From positions 1 to 29,560 of the IMG/VR virus record IMGVR_UViG_3300009128_000097: a stretch of DNA of 29,560 nucleotides. The stretch is one strand, 5' to 3'. The translations under genes were made by a program, and so were the position numbers. Within the stretch, counting starts at the first letter, position 1, and each line of letters starts with the position of its first letter. The DNA is from a virus. Shown piece by piece: positions 22,567 to 29,201 of this stretch. The notes below the pieces were generated by a model. The model had not been told where the DNA came from. It was given only the letters and a program-made list of their open reading frames with translations, and did not search any database.

Positions 22567-22742
22567 TGAGCATATATTTGTTACTGGTTGGCATCGCCCT
22601 GGGCTGGGGGCTGGCCGGGCTGGTTGGTTACATCGGGACACTGAACAATAAGCCGGCCAGTACAGTAACGATCAAGGCAGTGGATCCGGAATCGTTCGAG
22701 GCTTATGTGCAGGCGCAGGTTAAGAAACCGGAGGATGGCTGA
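22566..22742 (+). CDS. Small one-pass membrane protein (58 aa)
   Basis: A 58-codon frame starts at ATG 22566 behind a G-rich site and ends in TGA overlapping the next ATG. Residues 4-25 are a hydrophobic Gly/Leu-rich membrane segment (L-L-L-V-G-I-A-L-G-W-G-L-A-G). The rest is a hydrophilic tail with V-T-I-K-A-V-D-P-E-S-F-E-A-Y. The layout suggests an inner-membrane protein with a short soluble domain. No family is recognised. Confidence 0.66.
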   Translation: MSIYLLLVGIALGWGLAGLVGYIGTLNNKPASTVTIKAVDPESFEAYVQAQVKKPEDG

Positions 22743-22960
22743 TGCAGATATTCAGCGACGGCGAAATCGATTTAGATTTAACCGATATGTCTATTTGCAA
22801 TCATTGCAGAAAACTGGTACCGGAATTGGAAACGCATCGTTGTTTTTGCGGTACACGGCTATGCTCTGATTGTGTTCACAGGGTTGAGGTTCGCATAGGC
22901 AATGGTATTTTTTATCAGTACAGGTGCAGAAAACATGCTCCTGGCAAACATGCAGAATAA
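22742..22960 (+). CDS. Cys-rich zinc-binding (RING/ribbon-like) small protein
   Basis: This 72-residue protein has Cys19, Cys22, Cys34, Cys36, Cys41, Cys44, Cys62 and His65: enough ligands for two zinc ions in a crossed layout (C-x2-C ... C-x-C-x4-C-x2-C ... C-x2-H). The N-terminus is acidic (D-G-E-I-D-L-D-L-T-D). GGAGG lies a few bases before the ATG, inside the upstream gene. It may bind nucleic acid or a host protein; no known family can be named. Confidence 0.74.
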   Translation: MQIFSDGEIDLDLTDMSICNHCRKLVPELETHRCFCGTRLCSDCVHRVEVRIGNGIFYQYRCRKHAPGKHAE

Positions 22961-23024
22961 GGTATGCATACTAACAGTATTAAGACCATAAAGCAAAAAG
23001 GTCTACGTTACGAGGGGTGATTAT

Positions 23025-23315
23025 ATGATGGGAATCAAGTTGCAACGTGAAACCGATCCGTGGAAAATCAAATTGAAGGCGTTCCTTGTGTCACTCGAAA
23101 TGCAGGAAATTGATGATCTACTCGAACGCGGTAAGACAATCGACTATATACTGCTGGCATTTGAATGTAAAAAGACGTGGAAACGTTATCGCGCTGCCCT
23201 GGAGGATATCGCAAAACAACATAAAAGCAATGAATGGGAACAAGAAGGCGATACCATTGATGGTTATGACACGATAATTGAAATAGCCAGGGCCGCATTG
23301 AAAGGCGATGAGTGA
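23025..23315 (+). CDS. Hypothetical helical early protein (96 aa)
   Basis: This gene starts at ATG 23025, 7 nt behind GAGGGG; a second ATG follows at 23028. The product is helical and charged, with L-K-A-F-L-V-S-L-E-M-Q-E-I-D-D-L-L-E-R and a second helical half (K-K-T-W-K-R-Y-R-A-A-L-E-D-I-A-K). The C-terminal I-E-I-A-R-A-A-L-K-G-D-E ending resembles many small phage early proteins. The 64-bp gap before it contains only a weak AGACC/GGTCT hairpin. The stop overlaps the next ATG (TGATG). Function unknown. Confidence 0.7.
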   Translation: MMGIKLQRETDPWKIKLKAFLVSLEMQEIDDLLERGKTIDYILLAFECKKTWKRYRAALEDIAKQHKSNEWEQEGDTIDGYDTIIEIARAALKGDE

Positions 23316-23479
23316 TGGCCACCTGGAAACAAGTCAAGGATATCATCGATAAAAAGATCGAAGAACAGAACATCGATCCCGATACTGATTTATGGTTTAT
23401 TGATATACACGAACCTTTGATATCTGAATCGGATATTGATGTATCCGTCGATGAGCTTGGATTATGGATAGTGACATGA
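23315..23479 (+). CDS. Small acidic hypothetical protein (54 aa)
   Basis: This 54-residue frame starts with ATG at 23315, overlapping the previous stop, and ends in TGA at 23477-23479, inside the next gene's start (ATGATG). The product begins M-A-T-W-K-Q-V-K-D-I-I-D-K-K-I and continues acidic with L-W-F-I-D-I-H and S-E-S-D-I-D-V-S-V-D-E. That pattern, a short Trp-containing helix then an acidic strand region, is seen in many tiny phage proteins of unknown role. Coupling to both neighbours supports translation. Confidence 0.68.
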   Translation: MATWKQVKDIIDKKIEEQNIDPDTDLWFIDIHEPLISESDIDVSVDELGLWIVT

Positions 23480-23637
23480 TGAAACGCTGTCCCTGGTGCA
23501 GGCGCTGGCGCATTGACGGTAAGATAAGACCGGAATGCAAAGAACTATACGACCTGCACAACAAGCTCATCAGGACAGGCAACAGGCTTTACAGGCACGC
23601 TATTGAAGTCAAGGTCAAGGAATTGAGGGCAGAGTGA
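23476..23637 (+). CDS. Small basic zinc-ribbon-like protein (53 aa)
   Basis: The ATG at 23476 overlaps the previous stop (ATGA); a second ATG follows at 23479. The product begins with Cys5-Pro-Trp-Cys8 and has Cys21 and His28, a possible single zinc site, followed by a Lys/Arg-rich helix (N-K-L-I-R-T-G-N-R-L-Y-R). It is small and basic, so nucleic-acid binding is possible. The stop overlaps the next ATG. Confidence 0.66.
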   Translation: MMKRCPWCRRWRIDGKIRPECKELYDLHNKLIRTGNRLYRHAIEVKVKELRAE

Positions 23638-23891
23638 TGATTTTGTATCATGTGACAACAGCGAAGAAAGCTAAAAGGTACGGTCAAAGTGGCTATATTA
23701 AAGCGCCAGTACGTGGATTCGATACCTTAATAGCTGCGATGGCATGGGCAATGAGGACGGGCCGCAAAGTGATATATAAAATTGAGGCAACGGAACCGCA
23801 CAAATTGCCTGATCATCACAATGCGTATGGTAACGCATGGTGGAATGATGGCGATGTGACAGAGTATAAATGCGAATATTCCGCGTATTAG
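23637..23891 (+). CDS. Conserved small phage protein with LYHVT and LPDHHN motifs
   Basis: The ATG at 23637 overlaps the previous stop (TGATG); a GTG at 23634 would add one residue. The 84-residue product has the order I-L-Y-H-V-T-T at the start, a G-Y-I-K-A-P-V-R-G-F segment, A-M-A-W-A-M-R-T-G-R-K-V-I-Y and K-L-P-D-H-H-N-A-Y-G-N-A-W-W-N-D. I recall this block order from uncharacterised proteins in several phages. The opening Y-H-V-T resembles the start of ADP-ribosyltransferase-like folds (KptA, DarT), but the protein is too short to claim that activity. Confidence 0.72.
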   Translation: MILYHVTTAKKAKRYGQSGYIKAPVRGFDTLIAAMAWAMRTGRKVIYKIEATEPHKLPDHHNAYGNAWWNDGDVTEYKCEYSAY

Positions 23892-23904
23892 GGGCATTTA
23901 AAAA

Positions 23905-24480
23905 ATGAACACATCAATAATAGTCGCCAGCCTGGGCCGTTGCGGATCTACTCTGTTATTTGACGCTCTGGGCGGCCAGCGGGGGCATTTCGTCCATACG
24001 TTGACTGATCAGGTCTATGAGCCCGGGTACGTTTACAAGACGCACGATCACGCGCCTGCGGAACTGCCGGCCTACTGTAAAGCCGTATACCTGTTCGATA
24101 ATCCAGTTGATATCGTCCTGTCAAACTACGAAAAGAGCAAACAACAGGATATCAGCCAGCACATTATCAATATGCACGGGGATCCGGGGCGTATCGATCT
24201 GATGTTCTACGAAGACATCATGCGATTAAAAGCTAATTTCGATAGCTGGTTCCAGGCGCAAACGTATCCTGTCATGGCGATGAATTATCGATCAATGTGG
24301 CGCAACAAGTTTCTGATCGAGGATTTCACCGGCCGCAGTATCAGTCTGCCTGAGTACGTCCCCCGGGCAGACAGGCGTAACATGATAAGCGGGTACGAGC
24401 GATTAATGATAGATGGGACATACGGGCTGCTGCGGGCCAGGATCAGGCGCGTAGGTATGGCGGCGACGTTGTATTTGTGA
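23905..24480 (+). CDS. Sulfotransferase-like P-loop protein
   Basis: This 191-residue protein has the sulfotransferase 5'-PSB loop in residues 9-18 (S-L-G-R-C-G-S-T-L-L; family R-S-G-S-T-L/W-L), the Y-K-T-H segment (44-47) and the 3'-phosphate motif region A-V-Y-L-F-D-N-P-V-D-I-V-L-S-N-Y (60-75), where the usual first Arg of R-N-P-R-D is Asp. Enzymes of this fold move sulfate from PAPS to sugars, lipids or proteins. It is shorter than typical members (~250-300 aa), and the C-terminal half is poorly conserved. Possible roles are modifying the host surface or a virion glycan. It is a single gene among early genes, so a cargo gene is likely. Confidence 0.75.
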   Translation: MNTSIIVASLGRCGSTLLFDALGGQRGHFVHTLTDQVYEPGYVYKTHDHAPAELPAYCKAVYLFDNPVDIVLSNYEKSKQQDISQHIINMHGDPGRIDLMFYEDIMRLKANFDSWFQAQTYPVMAMNYRSMWRNKFLIEDFTGRSISLPEYVPRADRRNMISGYERLMIDGTYGLLRARIRRVGMAATLYL

Positions 24481-24493
24481 AAGGGGCAGCATG

Positions 24494-25093
24494 ATGAACA
24501 TAGCGGCGATGTTAGAACTTGAACACGGGGTATCAAGATTGAAGTTTGGGGGCATTCTCCAGTACGTCAAGAAACCGTCTATAGTGACGGGCACAACGAA
24601 ACAGAGCGAAAGTTTCTCCTATTATACGCAGTTTTTAATCATCGATGATGGTAGCGCCGGCGTTCCGGTTGTTCTGAACATAGGGGCGGACACAGACAAG
24701 GCGTTGACTATTGCTGATCGAGGTAAAGCTATCAAGTGCTGGTCAGGTAAGATCGAGCGCTACACGAAAGATGGCGAGAATAAAATGCACGTATGCGCCT
24801 ATGGTGAGCTGGTGGGCGCTATTGTAGAATGCGATCCCCCGAAACCTGAAACGGTCGAGGCATCGATAACGGTTGAACATCTGGGGCTAACAAACGAGAA
24901 ACAGGCGCACAGGTTCGCAAAACGTGTCCTACTTGATGAAGTAAAACAACAGATACCACTGATCGAAAACGCAAACCTATGCGCTGCTATCGTTGCCGCC
25001 GGCTGGTTGATGTCAGGCCGCAACCTGAAAACAGCAAAAGAGGAAATCCCCGGGCTGGTCAAACTGTTTCTTGATACGGGGTTGCCTTTTTAA
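24494..25093 (+). CDS. Possible OB-fold / single-strand DNA-binding-like protein
   Basis: There are two in-frame ATGs, 24491 and 24494; AAGGGG (24481-24486) is 7 nt from the second, which is chosen (199 aa). The first ~120 residues look beta-rich and OB-like: F-L-I-I-D-D-G-S-A-G-V-P-V-V-L-N-I, then A-I-K-C-W-S-G-K-I-E-R-Y and M-H-V-C-A-Y-G-E-L-V. The last ~75 are helical. An OB-type protein two short genes before a RusA resolvase suggests a recombination or replication role, possibly as an SSB; no aromatic/acidic SSB tail is present. The identification is tentative. Confidence 0.6.
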   Translation: MNIAAMLELEHGVSRLKFGGILQYVKKPSIVTGTTKQSESFSYYTQFLIIDDGSAGVPVVLNIGADTDKALTIADRGKAIKCWSGKIERYTKDGENKMHVCAYGELVGAIVECDPPKPETVEASITVEHLGLTNEKQAHRFAKRVLLDEVKQQIPLIENANLCAAIVAAGWLMSGRNLKTAKEEIPGLVKLFLDTGLPF

Positions 25094-25200
25094 TGACAAG
25101 CGCTGATCTCGAAACAGTATTTGATCATCCTCTGACCTGGGTCGTTATCCTCTTTCTATGGGGGATTATAGGCGTTGTCCTGGAGGAACTAAGGAAATGA
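25093..25200 (+). CDS. Tiny membrane protein (35 aa)
   Basis: A 35-codon frame starts at an ATG overlapping the previous stop (TAATG). It has an acidic start, a hydrophobic segment (about residues 14-30: L-T-W-V-V-I-L-F-L-W-G-I-I-G-V-V-L) and a short E-E-L-R-K end. It is paired with another tiny membrane gene that begins before this one ends (ATGA). Stop-start coupling and the clean membrane segment support it; function unknown. Confidence 0.58.
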   Translation: MTSADLETVFDHPLTWVVILFLWGIIGVVLEELRK

Positions 25201-25292
25201 TGAAACGATTTCTTGTTTACCTGGCGATCAGCGCTGTCCTGGTGTTCGGGACCGTGGCGCTATTACTGGCATACATCAAGGGGGTTATTTGA
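25197..25292 (+). CDS. Tiny membrane protein (31 aa)
   Basis: The frame starts with ATGATG at 25197 overlapping the previous stop and ends in TGA, which overlaps the resolvase ATG (TGATG). After M-M-K-R comes a ~25-residue hydrophobic segment with L-A-I-S-A-V-L-V-F-G-T-V-A-L-L-L. It could be a signal-anchor peptide. Two adjacent mini-membrane genes could form a pair that acts on the host envelope or another membrane target. Confidence 0.58.
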   Translation: MMKRFLVYLAISAVLVFGTVALLLAYIKGVI

Positions 25293-25729
25293 TGATACAT
25301 TTTTTCGTGCCCGGGTTGCCTGCCACGCAAGGCAGCAAACGCTCTTTTCGACATTATCATACCGGTAAACAGGTCACTGTTGACAGCTGCAAACGTAACA
25401 AACCGTGGCGCCAGGACGTCGGATTCATGGCCAGGGACGCGTACAAGGGCGATCTGCTGCGCGGTCCAGTGTCGTTATCGTTGGTGTTCTTCCTGCGCCG
25501 GCCGAAGTATCATTATGGGACAGGGCGTAACGTCGGTAATCTGAAACCGTCTGCGCCTGCGCATCATATCAAGACGCCGGACCTGATCAAGTTGGCCAGG
25601 GCCGTGGAGGACGCCATGAAAGGGATCATATACCAGGACGATAGCCAGGTATGTCGCGAACATCTGTCGAAAGTGTACGCCGATGATGGGCGTACGGGTG
25701 TCGATGTTATCGTCGAGGCGCTTGGCTGA
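25292..25729 (+). CDS. rusA: RusA-family Holliday junction resolvase
   Basis: This 145-residue protein starts at ATG 25292 (TGATG overlap with the tiny membrane gene). It matches the RusA family: V-P-G-L-P-A-T-Q-G-S-K-R-S-F at the start, then the core T-P-D97-L-I-K100-L-A-R-A-V-E-D107-A-M-K-G-I-I-Y-Q-D116-D117-S-Q-V. RusA resolves branched DNA as a dimer using Asp70/Asp72/Asp91 (E. coli numbering). Here the second Asp of the D-x-D pair is Ile, a variant common in phage RusA (D-L-T/L-K-L), so activity is not ruled out. Typical length. In a phage it would clear junctions before packaging. Confidence 0.9.
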   Translation: MIHFFVPGLPATQGSKRSFRHYHTGKQVTVDSCKRNKPWRQDVGFMARDAYKGDLLRGPVSLSLVFFLRRPKYHYGTGRNVGNLKPSAPAHHIKTPDLIKLARAVEDAMKGIIYQDDSQVCREHLSKVYADDGRTGVDVIVEALG

Positions 25730-26130
25730 TGGTTAAACCGCGCCGGCGATATCGTAGAAAGAGCCACAAAGCCGAACAGGGCGTTCGTAACCTGGAGATG
25801 AGCGTAACAGAGAAACGCCGATACTTGCGCCAGCTCCCCCGGCATCGTAATACGCGCAATACGGAGGGCAAACGATATCAGGACATAGGTACGCTGCGGC
25901 CGTGGGATTCCTCGAGTATATATTTCCTGGTGGACGAACTGCGGGCCGGCGCCGGGGTGACAGATATCGCGTTCATGGCAAGGCGGGATCCCGACGACGT
26001 GTATGCTATGGTGGCGATAACGAAGTTCGTGTTGACGCAGTTACCTGATCCTGACGATGATTCGTTCCTGCGTTCGTTTATGGATTTCAGGTATAGGATG
26101 AAACTGAAAGGGGTTAAGGTGCAATGGTAG
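25729..26130 (+). CDS. Hypothetical protein with very basic N-terminus
   Basis: This 133-residue protein starts at ATG 25729, overlapping the resolvase stop. Residues 1-15 are almost all Arg/Lys (P-R-R-R-Y-R-R-K-S-H-K), and a second basic stretch lies at 29-50. Residues ~60-105 may include a helix-turn-helix (F-L-V-D-E-L-R-A-G-A-G-V-T-D-I-A-F-M-A-R-R-D-P-D-D-V), so DNA binding is likely, perhaps as a late regulator (small phage activators are often near rusA and methylase genes). It overlaps the methyltransferase start by 7 bases. Confidence 0.66.
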   Translation: MVKPRRRYRRKSHKAEQGVRNLEMSVTEKRRYLRQLPRHRNTRNTEGKRYQDIGTLRPWDSSSIYFLVDELRAGAGVTDIAFMARRDPDDVYAMVAITKFVLTQLPDPDDDSFLRSFMDFRYRMKLKGVKVQW

Positions 26131-27536
26131 GACCGTATGCGCTTGATATGGTACATTGCGGCGATTCACTGGCGTTGTTGCGCCGGCTGCCTGACAAATG
26201 TATCAATACCTGTGTAACATCGCCACCGTATTGGGGTTTGCGTGATTATGGGCTGCCTCCGACGATATGGGGCGGGAATAGTGGATGCTGGCATCAGTGG
26301 AATGAGGAGGAATTAATTACAAATAGAAGTGGTGGGTTTTCAGAAAAACAATGTAGTAACGCCGGTGCATATAATCCAGATGGGATCAATTCAAAATATG
26401 GATTTTGTAGCAGTTGCGGCGCTTGGCGTGGATGCTTTGGGCTTGAACCAACACCGAAACTATTCGTAGAACATATCGTATTGATCTTCCAGGAAGTTAA
26501 GCGGGTGCTGCGGGATGATGGGACGTTATGGTTGAACCTGGGTGATAGTTATTCTGGATCATGGGCAAGATCAGCGAACCCGGGCGGCATCGATAATTCA
26601 CCTATGCAATGCGGCAATAAAGGCAGTTATGTCAAGGATGGCCAATGCACAATAACGCCTGCAGGGTTGAAACCGAAAGACCTCTGTGGTATTCCCTGGC
26701 GCGTCGCATTCGCCCTGCAGGCTGCCGGCTGGTATCTCCGTTCCGATATCATCTGGCACAAACCGAACCCAATGCCTGAATCGATCAAGGATCGCCCAAC
26801 GAAAGCTCATGAATACTTATTTTTAATGAGTAAGTCTGCACGTTATTATTATGATTGCGAGGCTATTATGGAAGAAAGAGACTCCAATGAGAAGAGAGCA
26901 GACGGTGTATGTAGAGAATTAACCTATGGTGATAAATGCAAACAAAATCTGCTGCATAAAAGAACTTACACCGGTTTCAATGCTAGATGGGATAAGTCCC
27001 CGACTGCAAAACGCAATCGTCGTTCAGTCTGGACAATAGCAACAGCACCCTACAAGGGCGCACACTTCGCCACGTTCCCACCGAAACTGATCGAGCCGTG
27101 TATCCTGGCCGGCACAAGTGAAAAAGGATGTTGCCCTGAATGCGGATCTCCGTGGGAACGGATAGTGGAAAGGCTAACTGGTTTTTCAAAAGAATGCCCA
27201 AAAACACAAGCAGCACATGATGCAAGAGGGGGAACAGGCACCCCAAAAGGGACTGTGGGCAAGTCTGGAGGCGGCAGAACGGATGGCCGGAGCAAGACAA
27301 TAGGTTGGCAACCAACCTGTTCCTGCCCTGAACATGAGCCGGTGCCTTGTACCGTGCTGGATCCGTTCGCGGGTTCGGGTACTACCGGGATAGTGGCGAT
27401 TAAACACGGGCGCCGGTTCCTGGGGTTTGATCTGAACCAGGAATATTGCGACACGTTATCCAATCCACGGTTGGCAGCAGCCACGCAAGGGTTGACGTTA
27501 AAAGAGTATGAAGCAGGTCAATTACCATTATTCTGA
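26124..27536 (+). CDS. DNA methyltransferase, beta class (N4-cytosine or N6-adenine)
   Basis: This 470-residue S-adenosylmethionine enzyme has motif IV first (T-S-P-P-Y-W at 32-37, catalytic) and motif I near the end (D413-P-F-A-G-S-G-T-T), the beta-class order. S-P-P-Y is more typical of N4-cytosine than of N6-adenine enzymes (D-P-P-Y/W), so N4mC is favoured but unproven. Three cysteine clusters (C95/C98/C104; C336/C337/C340; C399/C401/C409) interrupt the fold and may bind zinc. AT-rich insertions at about residues 60-95, 245-290 and 350-395 look like target-recognition or loop segments. No restriction enzyme is adjacent, so it is probably an orphan used to escape host restriction. The start overlaps the previous gene. 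Confidence 0.92.
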   Translation: MVGPYALDMVHCGDSLALLRRLPDKCINTCVTSPPYWGLRDYGLPPTIWGGNSGCWHQWNEEELITNRSGGFSEKQCSNAGAYNPDGINSKYGFCSSCGAWRGCFGLEPTPKLFVEHIVLIFQEVKRVLRDDGTLWLNLGDSYSGSWARSANPGGIDNSPMQCGNKGSYVKDGQCTITPAGLKPKDLCGIPWRVAFALQAAGWYLRSDIIWHKPNPMPESIKDRPTKAHEYLFLMSKSARYYYDCEAIMEERDSNEKRADGVCRELTYGDKCKQNLLHKRTYTGFNARWDKSPTAKRNRRSVWTIATAPYKGAHFATFPPKLIEPCILAGTSEKGCCPECGSPWERIVERLTGFSKECPKTQAAHDARGGTGTPKGTVGKSGGGRTDGRSKTIGWQPTCSCPEHEPVPCTVLDPFAGSGTTGIVAIKHGRRFLGFDLNQEYCDTLSNPRLAAATQGLTLKEYEAGQLPLF

Positions 27537-27549
27537 AAGGGGAATAATA

Positions 27550-27720
27550 ATGCTCACGATCTACACGATGAAATGGTATGAAGGCAGACAGATGGAGTAC
27601 AAGGACGCAACAAAGGTTATTCTCTGGTGTATGGAGCACGACATCAATTTCCTGGTGTCTGGTCCTGATGGGCGCCGGCTGTCCAGGCAGGAAGTCGAAC
27701 AGTTTGTGAAGGGGCATTAA
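27550..27720 (+). CDS. Small hypothetical protein (56 aa)
   Basis: The start ATG at 27550 has AAAGGGG (27536-27542) 7 nt upstream; a longer reading back to 27508 would overlap the methyltransferase and lacks a ribosome site. The product starts M-L-T-I-Y-T-M-K-W-Y-E-G and has D-A-T-K-V-I-L-W-C-M-E-H-D, then a G-R-R-L-S-R-Q-E-V-E end. Mixed alpha-beta, no known family. Confidence 0.64.
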   Translation: MLTIYTMKWYEGRQMEYKDATKVILWCMEHDINFLVSGPDGRRLSRQEVEQFVKGH

Positions 27721-27724
27721 TGCG

Positions 27725-28189
27725 ATGTATTCATACAAGACAGATGAACAGAAACGTAGCCGGTATGGTACTGGTCCGCTATTCTCTGGTATACCAAAAG
27801 ACAAGGGGCCATTCACTGATATGATACCAGAAACAGGCGAGATCGAACCGGGCCCGGCAAAGAGATATCATGTTGTCTATGTTGCAGAGGACGAAAACGG
27901 CAAGGAACAAACCTATGCCTGTGTCGTATACGACTATAACCTGACAGACATACCACCGGAGAATATCAAGCAAATGACACCGGTCGATGATGAACCGACA
28001 GGTTACCCGAAGGTTGAGCGGGTCATGCTGGCCAACGATAGGCGCCGCGTCTACTGCTGTCCTGATGCTATTCAGCAATTGATCTATAAGGATGGTGTCA
28101 TCGTCCTGGTGTATGGGGATTATGAGTTGACAGAGCTCAATCTCAAGTATTGTCCCTGGTGCGGGGCGGAGTTGGTGATAGTGAAATGA
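27725..28189 (+). CDS. Hypothetical protein with C-terminal zinc ribbon half
   Basis: This 154-residue protein ends in L-K-Y-Cys143-P-W-Cys146-G-A-E-L-V, with Cys110-Cys111 upstream (V-Y-C-C-P-D), so a zinc site is possible. The middle is acidic and beta-rich (Y-H-V-V-Y-V-A-E-D; A-C-V-V-Y-D-Y). The CPWCGA ending is very common in small phage proteins of unknown role. The start at 27725 lies 5 bp after the previous stop in another frame. The stop overlaps the next ATG (ATGA at 28186). Confidence 0.68.
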   Translation: MYSYKTDEQKRSRYGTGPLFSGIPKDKGPFTDMIPETGEIEPGPAKRYHVVYVAEDENGKEQTYACVVYDYNLTDIPPENIKQMTPVDDEPTGYPKVERVMLANDRRRVYCCPDAIQQLIYKDGVIVLVYGDYELTELNLKYCPWCGAELVIVK

Positions 28190-28416
28190 ATAAACCTGAG
28201 AGACCGTGGGCGCCTGTCTCTGATCGTTTCCCCTCTACATCTGGGTTGTTGCCTTTACTGTCAGCACTACACCAGGCGGATGATGAACCAGAGCAGGCCG
28301 ATATCACTGGTAAATACCTTGTTACATCAACACCGATACCAGGTTATGGACGGATCGTTGATATCAAGCGTATCGAGCAGCACGGGACATTGTACGTAGT
28401 CAAAGGAAAGGTATAG
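28186..28416 (+). CDS. Hypothetical protein (76 aa)
   Basis: The start is set at ATG 28186, coupled to the previous stop (ATGA); the longer frame from GTG 28150 overlaps the zinc ribbon codons and has no ribosome site. The product has a Pro/Ser-rich first third (R-P-W-A-P-V-S-D-R-F-P), a helix L-L-P-L-L-S-A-L-H-Q, and a C-terminal beta part (G-K-Y-L-V-T-S; T-L-Y-V-V-K-G-K-V). No family recognised. Confidence 0.6.
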   Translation: MNKPERPWAPVSDRFPSTSGLLPLLSALHQADDEPEQADITGKYLVTSTPIPGYGRIVDIKRIEQHGTLYVVKGKV

Positions 28417-28419
28417 ATA

Positions 28420-28824
28420 ATGCCATTGTATCAATATATATGTAAACGATGTGGCAAAGTTACCAGCACGGATCGACCTGAGAAATGGAAAGATAACGGG
28501 CCGTCGTGCGGGTGCGGGGCTGGTGGGCCTATGGTGCTGGTTGACGGCGTCACAGATCTGGAATATGAATTAATCGATCCCGACCACCTGGGTTATGCGT
28601 TCTGTGATTCATATATATTCGTAGCAGCCAGGGAAAGAAAAGAAACGCATTCATTATATCGATGTACTTTCCGATATCTGGGAGAGCGTGTAACCAAACT
28701 ACACCTAATACCAAACAAGATCACAGGAGCGATCATCACTACTTTTGAGGAATACATGGAATGGCGGGCGCTGTCCTGGGCTCGGGCGAACTGGCCACCA
28801 CCTAACAGTAAGGATGATGAATGA
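28420..28824 (+). CDS. Hypothetical protein with N-terminal FmdB-like zinc ribbon
   Basis: The first ~35 residues are a zinc ribbon of the FmdB/CxxC_CxxC_SSSS kind: M-P-L-Y-Q-Y-I-Cys8-K-R-Cys11-G ... Cys30-G-Cys32. The second pair is C-x-C rather than C-x2-C. The remaining ~100 residues are mixed (Y-E-L-I-D-P-D-H-L-G-Y; C-T-F-R-Y-L-G-E-R-V-T-K-L-H; E-Y-M-E-W-R-A-L-S-W-A-R-A-N-W-P) without a known fold. Zinc-ribbon heads of this type often mediate nucleic-acid or protein contacts. The stop overlaps the next ATG (ATGA). Confidence 0.7.
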   Translation: MPLYQYICKRCGKVTSTDRPEKWKDNGPSCGCGAGGPMVLVDGVTDLEYELIDPDHLGYAFCDSYIFVAARERKETHSLYRCTFRYLGERVTKLHLIPNKITGAIITTFEEYMEWRALSWARANWPPPNSKDDE

Positions 28825-29201
28825 TGGATATTAAGTATGAAGACCTGCGCACTGCCTGGGATCTGATACATAAAGGCAAAGAGCAGTATAAACGTGCTGC
28901 ATTCATCCCTGCCGATGTCATGGAACAAAACCTGTTCGTTGCGTTCTCTTATGGGTTCATGATAACGCGTGAAGGGTTCAATGCTGAATGCGCTTATGAT
29001 CACTGTGCGCCGACGTCGTATCAGTCATTGCAACGTGATTTCGATAACATCATGCATCAGATGGAGTCAAGCGAGAAATTCATGGAATATGCTCGCATGT
29101 TCGTGCGGTTGATTATGGAAGATTTGGGGTATAGCTTCGAGATACTCACGGTTCCCGGGGTCGATGGGCAGGTTATGGTCGATGTAAAGGATGGTGTGTG
29201 A
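28821..29201 (+). CDS. Hypothetical helical protein (126 aa)
   Basis: The start at ATG 28821 overlaps the previous stop; a second ATG follows at 28824. The product is helical: L-R-T-A-W-D-L-I-H-K-G-K-E-Q-Y, then F-V-A-F-S-Y-G-F-M-I-T-R-E-G-F-N and an amphipathic C-terminal half (F-D-N-I-M-H-Q-M; A-R-M-F-V-R-L-I-M-E-D-L-G-Y). Similar helical proteins are common in phage early regions and have no assigned role. Its stop overlaps the start of the last gene (TGATG). Confidence 0.66.
   Translation: MMDIKYEDLRTAWDLIHKGKEQYKRAAFIPADVMEQNLFVAFSYGFMITREGFNAECAYDHCAPTSYQSLQRDFDNIMHQMESSEKFMEYARMFVRLIMEDLGYSFEILTVPGVDGQVMVDVKDGV

Noticed and set aside
22307-22594. Minus-strand frame made of Leu-Arg-Pro repeats across the Ala-rich gene.
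   Set aside because: It is only the reverse reading of the 12-bp tandem repeat; no ribosome site, and the plus-strand gene has family-like flanks.
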